NCBI RefSeq assembly: GCF_035688975.1 | Contig: NZ_DASSMH010000014.1 | Location: 29,114 to 93,113, forward strand | From: CALMNV01 sp035688975 | Lineage (GTDB): Bacteria > Actinomycetota > Actinomycetes > Actinomycetales > Dermatophilaceae | Length of the DNA stretch: 64,000 nucleotides | Direction of reading: 5' to 3' | In this document: positions 8,965 to 18,217 of the stretch, piece after piece | Layout of the letters: every line of letters starts with the position of its first letter | Numbering within the stretch: the stretch's first letter is position 1 | Position numbers and translations under genes: made by a program | The notes under the pieces: generated by a model | Told to the model about the DNA's origin: nothing | Seen by the model: the letters and a program-made list of their open reading frames with translations, nothing else | The model's database searches: none

Positions 8965-9690
8965 TCACCGGCGGGAGCCGACGGCGCCCGACCCGGGTGC
9001 CTTGGTCCGGTCTGGCCGGAAGATCCCCGCCGCCAGCACGACGACGGCCACTCCCAGGGCGGTGCCGGCCGTGTTGGCGAGGACGTCGCTCGGCGCGCAG
9101 AGCCGGTTGGTGGCGACGGCCTGCCACAGCTCGGTGAGGACACTGGTCGCCAGCCCGCACCCGACGGCGAGCCACCGACGACGCTGCGCGACGAGGGCGA
9201 CGGCGACGCCGAGCGGGACGTAGAGGGCGACGTTGGGCAGCAGGTCGGTCCGCACGAGCCACCGGCTGAGCTCGTCGACCGGCGAGGGCCCGAGGACGCA
9301 GGAGCGCACCTGGCTCACGGCGTCGGGGCGCAGGTGCGCGGCATACCGAGCGGCCGGGAGCCAGCTCATCGTCGCGACGAAGAGCACCGGCTCGGTCACG
9401 AGCGCCGTCTGGACGCGGCTGAGGCCCTCTGCGCGCAGGACGAGGACCACGGCGAGCGACAGGACGAGCAGGAGGTATGCCGTGAAGCCGCCTCCGTGCC
9501 GCACCTGGCGGAAGAACGCCGTCGCGTTGACCGAGCCGGCCACGGCCACGGCCACGGTGAGCAGGGCCCCTCCCGCGAGCGCCGACACGCGCCGCGGCAC
9601 GCCGGCACGCCGGTGCAGCTCGGCCGACGCGAGCGCGACGAAGGTCAGGCCGAGCACGATGCAGCCGAGCTGGGCGGCAAGCGTCGACAT
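8965..9690 (-). CDS. VanZ-like family membrane protein
   Basis: 241-residue integral membrane protein with several hydrophobic helices. Its C-terminal third carries the VanZ-family pattern: NVALYVPLGVAVAL, then LTELWQ and PSDVLANTAGTALG. VanZ-like proteins are widespread. One confers low-level teicoplanin resistance in enterococci, but most have no known function, and nothing nearby points to glycopeptide resistance. It stands alone, 43 bases downstream of the quinone oxidoreductase gene on the same strand. Confidence 0.85.
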   Translation of the reverse strand: MSTLAAQLGCIVLGLTFVALASAELHRRAGVPRRVSALAGGALLTVAVAVAGSVNATAFFRQVRHGGGFTAYLLLVLSLAVVLVLRAEGLSRVQTALVTEPVLFVATMSWLPAARYAAHLRPDAVSQVRSCVLGPSPVDELSRWLVRTDLLPNVALYVPLGVAVALVAQRRRWLAVGCGLATSVLTELWQAVATNRLCAPSDVLANTAGTALGVAVVVLAAGIFRPDRTKAPGSGAVGSRR

Positions 9691-9733
9691 GGCGGTGGCG
9701 CCGGGGCGGGGTGCGGAGGCCGTCGGCCGGGGC

Positions 9734-10711
9734 TCAGGTGGTCAGGAGGATCTTGCCGATGTGCGTGGAGGCCTCCATCTGCCGGTGCGCCTGCGCCGCG
9801 TCGGCGAGCGGATACCGGGACGAGACCACCGGACGGACGTCGCCGGACTCGAGGAGCGGCCACACGTGCTCGCGCACGGCGGCGACGATGGTGGCCTTCT
9901 CGGCCGCGGGCCGGGCGCGCAGCGACGTCGCGATGACCGCCGCGCGCTTGGCGAGGAGGACCCCCAGGTCGAGCTCGGCGCGGCGGCCGCCCATGAGCCC
10001 GATGACGACGAGGCGGCCACTGACCGCGAGGAGGTCGACGTTGCGGGCGAGGTACTTCGCGCCCATGTTGTCGAGGATGACGTCGGCGCCGTGGCCCTTG
10101 GACGCGGAGCGGACCACGTCGACGAAGTCCTCGTCGCGGTAGTTGACGAGCGTCTCGGCGCCGAGCTCCCGGCATACCTCGAGCTTCTCCGGGCTGCCCG
10201 CGGTGACGGCCACGTGCGCGCCGACCGCCTTGGCGAGCTGGATGGCTATGGTGCCGATGCCCGAGCCGCCGCCGTGGACGAGGAAGTGCTGGCCGGGCTG
10301 GAGGTTGGCCGTGAGGAAGACGTTGGACCACACGGTGCACGTGACCTCGGGCAGGGCCGCGGCGTCCTCGAGCGAGACGCCGGCGGGCACGGGCAACAGC
10401 TGCCCGGCGGGGACCACGACCTGCTCGGCGTAGCCGCCGCCGTCGAGCAGCGCACACACCTCGTCACCGACGTGCCAGCCGTCGACGCCCTCGCCGAGCG
10501 CGGCGATCCGGCCGCTCACCTCGAGGCCGGGCAGCTCGGAGGCGCCGGGTGGCGGCGGGTAGAGGCCCTGGCGCTGCATGATGTCGGCGCGGTTGAGCCC
10601 CGCGGCGACGACGTCGACGAGGACCTGGCCCGGGCCGACCGTGGGGGCCGGCACGTCGGCGAGGACGAGGGCGTCAGCCTCCCCGGCCTCGGGAATGGTG
10701 ATGGCACGCAT
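9734..10711 (-). CDS. NAD(P)H quinone oxidoreductase, PIG3-like MDR family
   Basis: Zinc-free medium-chain dehydrogenase/reductase of 325 residues. Family signatures are the N-terminal VDVVAAGLNRADIMQRQGLYP, then LPGLEVSGRIAALGEGV, and the Rossmann loop VHGGGSGIGTIAIQLAKAVG. It resembles the human PIG3/bacterial quinone oxidoreductase group that reduces quinones with NADPH. It is followed by the VanZ-like gene and precedes, on the same strand, the IclR regulator gene end at 10721. Confidence 0.9.
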   Translation of the reverse strand: MRAITIPEAGEADALVLADVPAPTVGPGQVLVDVVAAGLNRADIMQRQGLYPPPPGASELPGLEVSGRIAALGEGVDGWHVGDEVCALLDGGGYAEQVVVPAGQLLPVPAGVSLEDAAALPEVTCTVWSNVFLTANLQPGQHFLVHGGGSGIGTIAIQLAKAVGAHVAVTAGSPEKLEVCRELGAETLVNYRDEDFVDVVRSASKGHGADVILDNMGAKYLARNVDLLAVSGRLVVIGLMGGRRAELDLGVLLAKRAAVIATSLRARPAAEKATIVAAVREHVWPLLESGDVRPVVSSRYPLADAAQAHRQMEASTHIGKILLTT

Positions 10712-10720
10712 GGCCCCACC

Positions 10721-11635
10721 CTAGGTGGCGGGCTGGCCGACTCCCTCGAGGAGCTTCGCCTCGCCGGCGCTGGCGCCGGCGCCAGGCACGCGTGCGGCGA
10801 GGGCTCGCCGGCGGTGGACCAGGGGGCGCTCCCCAGCTCGCACGGTGCGGGTCCTGCGGGCGCCCCGGGACACGGTGCTGGGCGGGCTGAGCCGACGGGC
10901 GATGTCGTCGGCGGCCGCCCGGACCCGCACGACGAGCGCGGTCACCTGCGCCTCGTCGGACTCCGCCGACCGGAAGGTCACCGCCACCGCCGCCAGGGGC
11001 CGCCGGGCCCGGTCGAGGACCGCCACGGCGACGGAGGACAGCTCGGGGGTCACGGTGCCGTCCTCGCGGGCGTAGCCGTCGGTGCGGGTCCGGGCGATCA
11101 CCGTGCGCAGCTCGGCGAGCGACCTCGGCCCGATGCCGTTCCGCTGGGCGAAGCAGTCGCGGTCGGGATAGAGCGCCCGCAGCTGGGTGGCGTGCAGCCC
11201 GGCGAGCATCGCGATGCCGCTCGCCGTCAGGTGCGCCGGGAGGCGCACGCCGACGTCGGTGACGAGCGTGGGTTGGCCGGGGGCCCGCTCCTCGAGGAGG
11301 TAGACGACGTCGCGGCCGTCGAGCGTGGCGAAGTGGGCGTTGCGGCCCGTCTGGTCGACGAGCCGCCGCACCGGGGTGCGGGCGAGCCGGGCGAGCGGCG
11401 CCTGGCGCTGGTAGGCCGACCCCAGCTCGTAGGCGGCCTGGCCCAGCCCGAAGCGGCGCTCCTCGACGTAGTGGGTGACGTAGCCGCGGGCGTGCAGCAC
11501 CTTGAGGAGGTGGTAGACCGACGAGCGCGGGAGGCACAGGTCGCGGGCGATGGCGGCGGCGGGCAGGGGCTCCGCATGTCGGGACAGGTGCTCCAGGACG
11601 TCCAGAGCGTTCCCGGCGGCAGGTGCATTGGACAC
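10721..11635 (-). CDS. IclR-family regulator, probably of the hut genes
   Basis: 304-residue regulator. An N-terminal winged helix (LPAAAIARDLCLPRSSVYHL, about residues 24-43) is followed by the IclR effector domain (RRLVDQTGRNAHFATLDGRD through VAVTFRSAES). I start at GTG 11635, preceded by GGAAAGGGGG; the longer open frame upstream has no protein-like character. It is divergent from hutH, so control of histidine degradation is likely. About 40 extra C-terminal residues are Arg-rich and beyond the usual domain end. Confidence 0.85.
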   Translation of the reverse strand: MSNAPAAGNALDVLEHLSRHAEPLPAAAIARDLCLPRSSVYHLLKVLHARGYVTHYVEERRFGLGQAAYELGSAYQRQAPLARLARTPVRRLVDQTGRNAHFATLDGRDVVYLLEERAPGQPTLVTDVGVRLPAHLTASGIAMLAGLHATQLRALYPDRDCFAQRNGIGPRSLAELRTVIARTRTDGYAREDGTVTPELSSVAVAVLDRARRPLAAVAVTFRSAESDEAQVTALVVRVRAAADDIARRLSPPSTVSRGARRTRTVRAGERPLVHRRRALAARVPGAGASAGEAKLLEGVGQPAT

Positions 11636-11780
11636 GCGCGCCCCCTTTCCGTCGATGTGTCCCCGATTCGATGGTAGGACCCGACGCGGCGCGGAGGAAG
11701 GCGCGCGACTGTCTCGCATCCCAGACGGAAGTGCTCCTGGCGGCCGGGCTGCCCGCTTCCGGGCGAGGTTTGATGGGCGT

Positions 11781-13328
11781 ATGACGACCCCACCCGCCGT
11801 CTGTGTCGGCACCGGCCCGCTCAGCTTCGCCGATGTCGTCGCGGTGGCGCGACACGGCGCCCCCGTGTCGATCGACCCGAGGGCACGGGACGAGATCCGG
11901 CGCAGCCGCACCGTCATCGAGGCGCTCGCCGACGACGTGGCCCCTCACTACGGCGTCTCGACCGGCTTCGGCGCCCTCGCCACCCGGTCCATCCCGCCGC
12001 TGCTGCGGGGAGCGCTGCAGCACAGCCTCGTCCGCTCCCACGCCGCGGGCAGCGGTCCTGAGGTGGAGCGGGAGGTGGTGCGAGCGCTGCTGCTGCTGCG
12101 CCTGTCGACGCTCGCGACGGGCCGCACCGGTGTCCGGCCCGAGACCGCCGAGGCGTATGCCGCGCTGCTGTCGGCGGGGATCACCCCGGTGGTCCACGAG
12201 TACGGCTCCCTCGGCTGCTCCGGCGACCTCGCCCCGCTGGCGCACTGCGCGCTCGCGGTGACGGGCGAGGGGCCGGTCCGGCGGGCCGACGGGAGCCTCA
12301 CCGACGCGGCGACCGCCCTGCGGGAGAGCGGCATACGGCCGGTGCAGCTGCGGGAGAAGGAGGGGCTCGCCCTCGTCAACGGCACGGACGGGATGCTCGG
12401 GATGCTCGTCCTCGCCGTCGAGGACCTGCGCTCGCTGCTCACGGTGGCAGACGTCACGGCGGCCATGAGCGTCGAGGCCCTGCTCGGCACCGACGACGTC
12501 TTCGCGGCGGACCTGCAGGCCCTGCGGCCGCACCCGGGCCAGGCGCTCTCGGCGGCCAATCTGCGGGCGCTGCTGCGGGACAGCGGGATCCGCGCCTCGC
12601 ATCGCACGGCCGAGTGCACGCGGGTGCAGGACGCCTACTCGCTGCGGTGCGCGCCGCAGGTGGCCGGCGGCGCCCGCGACACCGTCGAGCACGCCGCGCG
12701 GGTGGCCGGCTGGGAGCTCGCGGCGGCCGTCGACAACCCGGTCGTCACGGTGGACGGACGGGTCGAGTCCAACGGCAACTTCCACGGCGCGCCGCTGGCC
12801 TACGTCCTCGACTTCCTCGCCATCGTCGCCGCCGACGTCGCGAGCATGTCGGAGCGGCGCACCGACCGCTTCCTCGACCCCGCCCGCAACCACGGGCTGC
12901 CTGCCTTCCTCGCCACGGACCCCGGCGTCGACAGCGGGCACATGATCGCGCAGTACACCCAGGCCGCGATCGTCTCGGAGCTCAAGCGGCTCGCCGTCCC
13001 CGCCAGCGTCGACTCCATCCCCAGCTCGGCGATGCAGGAGGACCACGTGTCGATGGGGTGGTCGGCCGCGCGCAAGCTGCGGCGCAGCATCGACGGCCTG
13101 ACGCGGGTGCTCGCCGTCGAGCTGCTGACGGCCGCCCGGGGCATCGAGCTGCGGGCGCCGCTCGAGCCGGCCCCCGCCACTCGGGCCGTCGTCGCCGCGC
13201 TGCGCGCGCACGTGCCCGGCCCGGGACCGGACCGGTTCCTCGCCCCGGAGATCGAGGCGGCCGTCGAGCTCGTCAGGTCGGGGCGGGCGGTCGAGGCGGC
13301 GCAGACCGTGACCGGCCCGCTGCGCTGA
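11781..13328 (+). CDS. hutH: Histidine ammonia-lyase
   Basis: First step of histidine degradation, deaminating L-histidine to urocanate. 515 residues, the usual length. The MIO-forming tripeptide lies in EYGSLGCSGDLAPLAH at residues 146-148 and reads Cys-Ser-Gly, where the textbook enzyme has Ala-Ser-Gly; the Ser and Gly are kept. The NGTDGMLGM and QDAYSLRCAPQ segments are also conserved. The first gene of the plus-strand hut genes, it starts 145 bases from the divergent IclR regulator. I see only weak symmetries in that gap and cannot name an operator. Confidence 0.95.
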   Translation: MTTPPAVCVGTGPLSFADVVAVARHGAPVSIDPRARDEIRRSRTVIEALADDVAPHYGVSTGFGALATRSIPPLLRGALQHSLVRSHAAGSGPEVEREVVRALLLLRLSTLATGRTGVRPETAEAYAALLSAGITPVVHEYGSLGCSGDLAPLAHCALAVTGEGPVRRADGSLTDAATALRESGIRPVQLREKEGLALVNGTDGMLGMLVLAVEDLRSLLTVADVTAAMSVEALLGTDDVFAADLQALRPHPGQALSAANLRALLRDSGIRASHRTAECTRVQDAYSLRCAPQVAGGARDTVEHAARVAGWELAAAVDNPVVTVDGRVESNGNFHGAPLAYVLDFLAIVAADVASMSERRTDRFLDPARNHGLPAFLATDPGVDSGHMIAQYTQAAIVSELKRLAVPASVDSIPSSAMQEDHVSMGWSAARKLRRSIDGLTRVLAVELLTAARGIELRAPLEPAPATRAVVAALRAHVPGPGPDRFLAPEIEAAVELVRSGRAVEAAQTVTGPLR

Positions 13329-13372
13329 CGACCCCCCTGCCCCCATCCCCCCTTCCCCACCCCCCTTCCCGA

Positions 13373-13416
13373 TTCGAGGTATTCGCCGACCGCGGGCGGT
13401 CGCCGATGACCTCGAA
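13373..13416. repeat. TCGAGGT/ACCTCGA hairpin in the hutH-hutU gap
   Basis: Outer arms ttcgaggt (13373-13380) and acctcgaa (13409-13416) enclose a second stem, cgaccgc/gcggtcg (13387-13393 and 13396-13402). It lies between hutH and hutU after a C-rich run. A closely similar element occurs at 39491-39532. It may be a transcription terminator, an attenuator within the hut operon, or a REP-type repeat. Confidence 0.5.
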
Positions 13417-13451
13417 CGGCGCGGCCCAGACGAAGGAAGAAGGAGCTCGAC

Positions 13452-15107
13452 ATGGAAGGCGCACGACCCGTCCGCGCACCGCGCGGCACCACCCTGACCG
13501 CGCGGTCGTGGGCCACCGAGGCCCCGCTGCGGATGCTCATGAACAACCTCGACCCCGACGTCGCCGAGCGTCCCGACGACCTCGTCGTCTACGGCGGCAC
13601 GGGACGGGCGGCGCGGGACTGGCGCTCCTTCGACGCCATCGTCCGGACCCTGACGACCCTCGAGCGCGACGAGACGATGCTCGTCCAGTCCGGCCGGCCG
13701 GTCGGGGTCTTCCGCACCCACGAGTGGGCACCCCGGGTGCTCATCGCCAACTCCAACCTCGTCGGGGACTGGGCCACGTGGCCGGAGTTCCGCCGGCTCG
13801 AGCACCTCGGCCTGACGATGTACGGCCAGATGACGGCCGGCTCGTGGATCTACATCGGCACGCAGGGCATCGTGCAGGGCACCTACGAGACCTTCGCCGC
13901 CGTCGCCGACAAGAGGTTCGGCGGCACGCTCGCGGGCACGCTCACGCTGACCGCCGGCTGCGGTGGCATGGGCGGCGCGCAGCCGCTCGCGGTGACCCTG
14001 AGCGGCGGGGCGTGCCTCATCGTCGACGTCGACCCGGCGCGGCTGCGGCGGCGCGTCCTGCACCGCTACCTCGACGAGGTGGCGGACGACCTCGACGACG
14101 CGGTGACCCGGGCGGTGCGGGCCAAGGAGGAGCGGCGGGCCTGGTCCGTCGGGGTCGTCGGCAACGCGGCTGAGGTCGTTCCCGAGCTGCTGCGGCGCGG
14201 CCTGCCCGTCGACGTCGTCACCGACCAGACGTCGGCCCACGACCCGCTGTCCTACCTGCCCGAGGGAGTCTCGCTGGAGGAGTGGGCGACGTATGCCGCG
14301 CACCAGCCGGAGGAGTTCACGCAGCGGGCCCGCGCCTCGATGGCCCGTCACGTGGAGGCCATGGTCGGGTTCCAGGACGCCGGCGCGGAGGTCTTCGACT
14401 ACGGCAACTCGATCCGAGACGAGGCCCGGCTCGGCGGCTACGACCGCTCCTTCGCCTTCCCCGGGTTCGTCCCGGCATACATCCGTCCGCTCTTCTGCGA
14501 GGGCAAGGGTCCCTTCCGGTGGGTGGCCCTGTCGGGCGACCCTGCGGACATCGCCGCGACCGACCGGGCCGTGCTCGACCTCTTCCCCGACAACGACCGG
14601 CTCCGGACCTGGATCCGGGGGGCGCAGGAGCGGATCCCCTTCCAGGGGCTGCCCGCCCGGATCTGCTGGCTGGGCTACGGCGAGCGCGACCGGGCCGGCC
14701 TCCGGTTCAACGAGCTGGTCGCCTCGGGCGAGCTCTCGGCGCCCATCGTCATCGGCCGCGACCACCTCGACAGCGGCTCCGTCGCGAGCCCCTACCGGGA
14801 GACCGAGGCCATGGCCGACGGCTCCGACGCCATCGCCGACTGGCCACTGCTCAACGCACTGCTGGGCACGGCCTCCGGCGCCACGTGGGTCTCGATCCAC
14901 CACGGCGGCGGCGTCGGCATCGGCCGCTCCCTCCACGCGGGGCAGGTGTGCCTGGCCGACGGCACCCCGCTCGCGGCCGAGAAGCTCGCACGCGTGCTCA
15001 CGAACGACCCCGGCACCGGCGTCATCCGCCACGTCGACGCCGGCTACGACCTCGCCGAGCGTGTGGCGAGGGAGCGGGGGGTGCGCATCCCGATGCGGGA
15101 GTCCTGA
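13452..15107 (+). CDS. hutU: Urocanate hydratase (urocanase)
   Basis: Second step of histidine degradation, converting urocanate to imidazolone propionate with tightly bound NAD+. 551 residues, normal length. Visible family sequence includes NNLDPDVAERPDDLVVYGG at the N-terminus, the NAD-binding region TAGCGGMGGAQPLA, and VDVVTDQTSAHDPLSYLPEG. The ATG is preceded by a GAAGAAGGAG ribosome site. It is separated from hutH by 123 bases containing a hairpin. Confidence 0.96.
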   Translation: MEGARPVRAPRGTTLTARSWATEAPLRMLMNNLDPDVAERPDDLVVYGGTGRAARDWRSFDAIVRTLTTLERDETMLVQSGRPVGVFRTHEWAPRVLIANSNLVGDWATWPEFRRLEHLGLTMYGQMTAGSWIYIGTQGIVQGTYETFAAVADKRFGGTLAGTLTLTAGCGGMGGAQPLAVTLSGGACLIVDVDPARLRRRVLHRYLDEVADDLDDAVTRAVRAKEERRAWSVGVVGNAAEVVPELLRRGLPVDVVTDQTSAHDPLSYLPEGVSLEEWATYAAHQPEEFTQRARASMARHVEAMVGFQDAGAEVFDYGNSIRDEARLGGYDRSFAFPGFVPAYIRPLFCEGKGPFRWVALSGDPADIAATDRAVLDLFPDNDRLRTWIRGAQERIPFQGLPARICWLGYGERDRAGLRFNELVASGELSAPIVIGRDHLDSGSVASPYRETEAMADGSDAIADWPLLNALLGTASGATWVSIHHGGGVGIGRSLHAGQVCLADGTPLAAEKLARVLTNDPGTGVIRHVDAGYDLAERVARERGVRIPMRES

Positions 15108-15132
15108 CCCGCAGCGCCCCCATCGCGGTCGC

Positions 15133-15642
15133 TCAGGCGCCTCGGGTCTGCTCGTCCGAGATGTCCGCGACGGTGGCCCCGAAGTGCCGGATGACGTCGT
15201 CCCCGTCCACGGTGACGCCGACGCCGTGGGCGCCCCCACCGAGCGACACGCGGCGGCCGACGAGGTGCGAGTCGGCGATGACCGGCAGCGCCGTGGCCGA
15301 GCCGAACGGCGTGATCGTGCCGCGCTCGTATCCGGTGACCCTGCGCGCCGCGTCGGCGTCGGGCATGGAGATCCGGTTGGTCCCGAGCAGCGCCCGGACC
15401 TTGGGCCAGGAGAAGGTGCGGTCACCGGGCACCAGGACGAAGACGTGGTCGTCCTCGGCGCGGCGCACGACGAGCGTCTTGATGAGGTCGCGGGGCTCGA
15501 TGCCGCGGGCCGCCGCGGCCTCGGCGAGGCTGCCGACGCGGCCGTGGCGCGTCACCGTATGCGGGATGCGCGCGGCCCGCAGCGCCGCGATGGCGGGGGT
15601 CTGCGGCGCATCGGGGTCGGTGCCCAAGGCGTCGGTGTCCAT
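15133..15642 (-). CDS. YbaK/EbsC-type aminoacyl-tRNA deacylase
   Basis: Editing-type deacylase of about 169 residues that in related proteins hydrolyses misacylated Cys-tRNA(Pro) or similar. The family core is visible: HTVTRHG, then LIKTLVVRRAEDDHVFVLVPGD with the conserved Lys, RVTGYERGTITPFG, and VSLGGGAHGVGV near the C-terminus. I start at ATG 15642; an ATG 30 bases upstream is possible. It lies on the opposite strand between hutU and hutF and has no obvious link to histidine degradation. Confidence 0.88.
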   Translation of the reverse strand: MDTDALGTDPDAPQTPAIAALRAARIPHTVTRHGRVGSLAEAAAARGIEPRDLIKTLVVRRAEDDHVFVLVPGDRTFSWPKVRALLGTNRISMPDADAARRVTGYERGTITPFGSATALPVIADSHLVGRRVSLGGGAHGVGVTVDGDDVIRHFGATVADISDEQTRGA

Positions 15643-15665
15643 GCCGCCCAGCCTAGGGTGGGGGG

Positions 15666-17006
15666 ATGGCAACCCACGCGTACTGGTGCGAGAGCGCGTG
15701 GCTGACGGGAGGCCTCGCCCGGCGGGTGCGGATCGTCGTCGAGGGCCGCACCATCCGACGGCTGGAGACGGACGCCGACCCCGAGCCCGACGACGTCCGC
15801 CTCCACGGGGTCACCTTGCCCGGCATGGCGAACACGCACAGCCACGCCTTCCACCGGGCGCTGCGCGGACGGGTCAACGGCAGCGGCGGCAACTTCTGGA
15901 GCTGGCGCGAGCAGATGTATGCCGTGGCCGCCGAGCTCAACCCGGACCGGTACTTCATGCTCGCCCGGGCGGTCTTCGCCGAGATGGTCCTCGCCGGCAT
16001 CACCCTCGTCGGCGAGTTCCACTACGTCCACCACCGGCCGGGCGGCAAGCCGTTCGGCGACCCGAACGCGATGAGCCTGGCCGTGCGCCAGGCCGCCGAG
16101 GAGGCGGGGATCCGGCTCACCCTCCTCGACACGTGCTACCTCGAGGGGGGTCTCAGCGGGAGCGGGCACGTCGAGCTGCACCCCGGGCAGCGGCGCTTCA
16201 GCGACGGCACGGTCGATGCGTGGGCGGCCCGCATGTCGGCCCGCCGGCCCGAGACCGACCGGGTCCGGCTCGGCGCGGCGATCCACTCGGTCCGGGCGGT
16301 GCGCCGGGAGGACCTGCCCAAGGTGGTGGCCGCCGCGGCGGGGCTGCCGTTGCACGTGCACCTGTCCGAGCAGCACGGCGAGAACCTCGCCTGCCAGATG
16401 TTCTACGGCTGCACCCCCACGCAGCTGCTCGACGAGGCGGGGGCGCTCGGCGGCCACCTCACGGCGATCCACGCCACCCACGTCACGGACCACGACATCG
16501 AGCTGCTCGGCGGCACCGGCACGGGTGCCTGCTTCTGCCCGACCACGGAGCGGGACCTCGCCGACGGCATCGGGCCGGCCCGCGCGCTCTCCGACGCGGG
16601 CGCGACGCTCAGCCTCGGGTCCGACCAGCACGTCGTCATCGACCCCTTCGAGGAGCTGCGCGGCCTCGAGATGCACGAGCGGCTGGTCACCAACGAGCGG
16701 GACCGCTTCTCTCCGTCGGACCTCGTCCACGCCGCCACCTTCAACGGCTACCGTGCGCTCGGCTGGTCCGACGGCGGCCACCTGTCCAAGGGGGCGCTCG
16801 CGGACTTCGTCACCGTGCGGACCGACACCGTCACCACGGCCGGCTCGCGCCCGGAGCAGATCGTCTACTCCTGCGTCGCCTCCGACGTGTCCACCGTCGT
16901 CGTCGGTGGCGAGGTGGTCGTCTCGGAGGGACGGCACCGGATCGGCGACGTGGCCCGGCTGCTCGGCGCCTCCATCGAGCGGGTCCTCCCCGGCGCGACC
17001 CAGTGA
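15666..17006 (+). CDS. hutF: Formimidoylglutamate deiminase
   Basis: Amidohydrolase that converts N-formimino-glutamate to N-formyl-glutamate and ammonia in the five-step histidine pathway. 446 residues. The metal-binding NTHSHAFHRALRGR lies near residues 55-70, with HLSEQHGEN and SLGSDQHV further on, as in HutF. It starts with ATG and overlaps hutI as GTGA at 17003-17006. The next pathway enzyme, HutG (formylglutamate deformylase), is not in this window. Confidence 0.92.
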   Translation: MATHAYWCESAWLTGGLARRVRIVVEGRTIRRLETDADPEPDDVRLHGVTLPGMANTHSHAFHRALRGRVNGSGGNFWSWREQMYAVAAELNPDRYFMLARAVFAEMVLAGITLVGEFHYVHHRPGGKPFGDPNAMSLAVRQAAEEAGIRLTLLDTCYLEGGLSGSGHVELHPGQRRFSDGTVDAWAARMSARRPETDRVRLGAAIHSVRAVRREDLPKVVAAAAGLPLHVHLSEQHGENLACQMFYGCTPTQLLDEAGALGGHLTAIHATHVTDHDIELLGGTGTGACFCPTTERDLADGIGPARALSDAGATLSLGSDQHVVIDPFEELRGLEMHERLVTNERDRFSPSDLVHAATFNGYRALGWSDGGHLSKGALADFVTVRTDTVTTAGSRPEQIVYSCVASDVSTVVVGGEVVVSEGRHRIGDVARLLGASIERVLPGATQ

Positions 17007-18202
17007 GCCGCAGCACCCTCGTCACCGGCATCGCGGAGCTCACGACCAACGACCCCGAGACCGGGGAGCGGCACCGCGACCCGGGCGACCGGCTGCTCGG
17101 CACCGTGCGGGACGCGGCGCTCGTCGTGCGCGGGGGCGTCCTGGAGTGGGTCGGCGCGGGGGCGCACGCGCCGGACGCCGATGCCCGAGTCGACCTGGGC
17201 GGCCGGGCGGTGATCCCGGGCTTCGTCGACTCGCACACGCATCTGGTCTTCGCGGGCGACCGGGGGGCGGAGTTCGCGGCCCGGATGACCGGGGTCCCCT
17301 ACGACGGCGGCGGCATCCGGGCGTCGGTGGCCGCGACGCGGGCCACGCCTGACGACGAGCTGCGGGCGCTCGTCGCGCGCCGCATGGGCGAGATGCGGGC
17401 GCAGGGCACGACGACCGTCGAGATCAAGACCGGCTACGGCCTCACCGTCGCGGAGGAGCTGCGGGCCCTGCGCATCGCGCGCGAGGTCACCCCGCACACG
17501 ACCCTCCTCGGCGCCCACGTCGTGCCGCCGGAGTATGCCGCCGACCGCGCCGCCTACGTCGACCTCGTCACCGGGCCGATGCTCGCGGCCGTGGTCGAGG
17601 CGGGTGGCCCGGCGCTCGCGGCATACGTGGACGTCTTCTGCGAGCCGGGCAGCCCGCACGCCTTCGACGGGGACGAGGCACGCGCCGTGCTCGAGGCGGG
17701 GCGGCGCGCCGGCCTGGGCCTGCGGGTGCACGGCAACCAGCTCGGGCCCGGCCCCGGCGTGCGGCTCGCGTGCGAGCTCGGGGCGGCGAGCGTCGACCAC
17801 TGCACCCATCTCGACGACGCCGACGTCGAGGCCCTCACCGCCGCCCGCGGGACCACCGTGGCGACCCTGCTGCCGGGAGTCGAGTTCTCGACCCGCTCGG
17901 CGTACCCCGATGCGCGCCGGCTCCTCGACGCCGGTGTCGACGTCGCGCTCGCCACGGACTGCAACCCGGGCACCTGCTACTCGTCCTCGATGCCCTTCGT
18001 CATCGCGCTCGCCGTCCGTGAGCTGCGGATGTCCCCGGCCGAGGCACTGCATGCCGCGACCGCCGTCGCGGCACGGTCCCTCGGCCTCGACCGGCGGGTC
18101 GCGGTGGGCCGGCCCGCCGAGCTCGCGGTGCTCGACGCGCCGAGCCACCTGCACCTGGCCTACCGGCCCGGCGTGCCCATCGCGCGCACGCTCGACCTGT
18201 GA
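17003..18202 (+). CDS. hutI: Imidazolonepropionase
   Basis: Zinc-dependent amidohydrolase opening imidazolone-5-propionate to formimino-glutamate, the third pathway step. 399 residues. Signatures are GFVDSHTHLVFAGDR (metal His pair), EIKTGYGL, RVHGNQLGPG, VDHCTHL and ATDCNPGTCYSSSMP. It starts at GTG 17003 inside the hutF stop, indicating translational coupling. The gene order hutF-hutI means step 4 is encoded before step 3. It converges with the DUF1918/DUF1876 gene. Confidence 0.95.
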   Translation: MSRSTLVTGIAELTTNDPETGERHRDPGDRLLGTVRDAALVVRGGVLEWVGAGAHAPDADARVDLGGRAVIPGFVDSHTHLVFAGDRGAEFAARMTGVPYDGGGIRASVAATRATPDDELRALVARRMGEMRAQGTTTVEIKTGYGLTVAEELRALRIAREVTPHTTLLGAHVVPPEYAADRAAYVDLVTGPMLAAVVEAGGPALAAYVDVFCEPGSPHAFDGDEARAVLEAGRRAGLGLRVHGNQLGPGPGVRLACELGAASVDHCTHLDDADVEALTAARGTTVATLLPGVEFSTRSAYPDARRLLDAGVDVALATDCNPGTCYSSSMPFVIALAVRELRMSPAEALHAATAVAARSLGLDRRVAVGRPAELAVLDAPSHLHLAYRPGVPIARTLDL

Positions 18203-18217
18203 GGCGGAGCCGGGTGG

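Noticed and set aside
8960..9700. Vancomycin/teicoplanin resistance locus
   Set aside because: Only a VanZ-like gene is present; no vanHAX, VanS/VanR or peptidoglycan-modifying genes accompany it, and most VanZ-like proteins have no resistance role.
10674..15425. A 1,583-codon open frame on the minus strand across the hut genes
   Set aside because: It runs antisense to hutH, hutU and an IclR gene that have full family signatures. High GC makes such long shadow frames common, and its amino-acid make-up is low-complexity.
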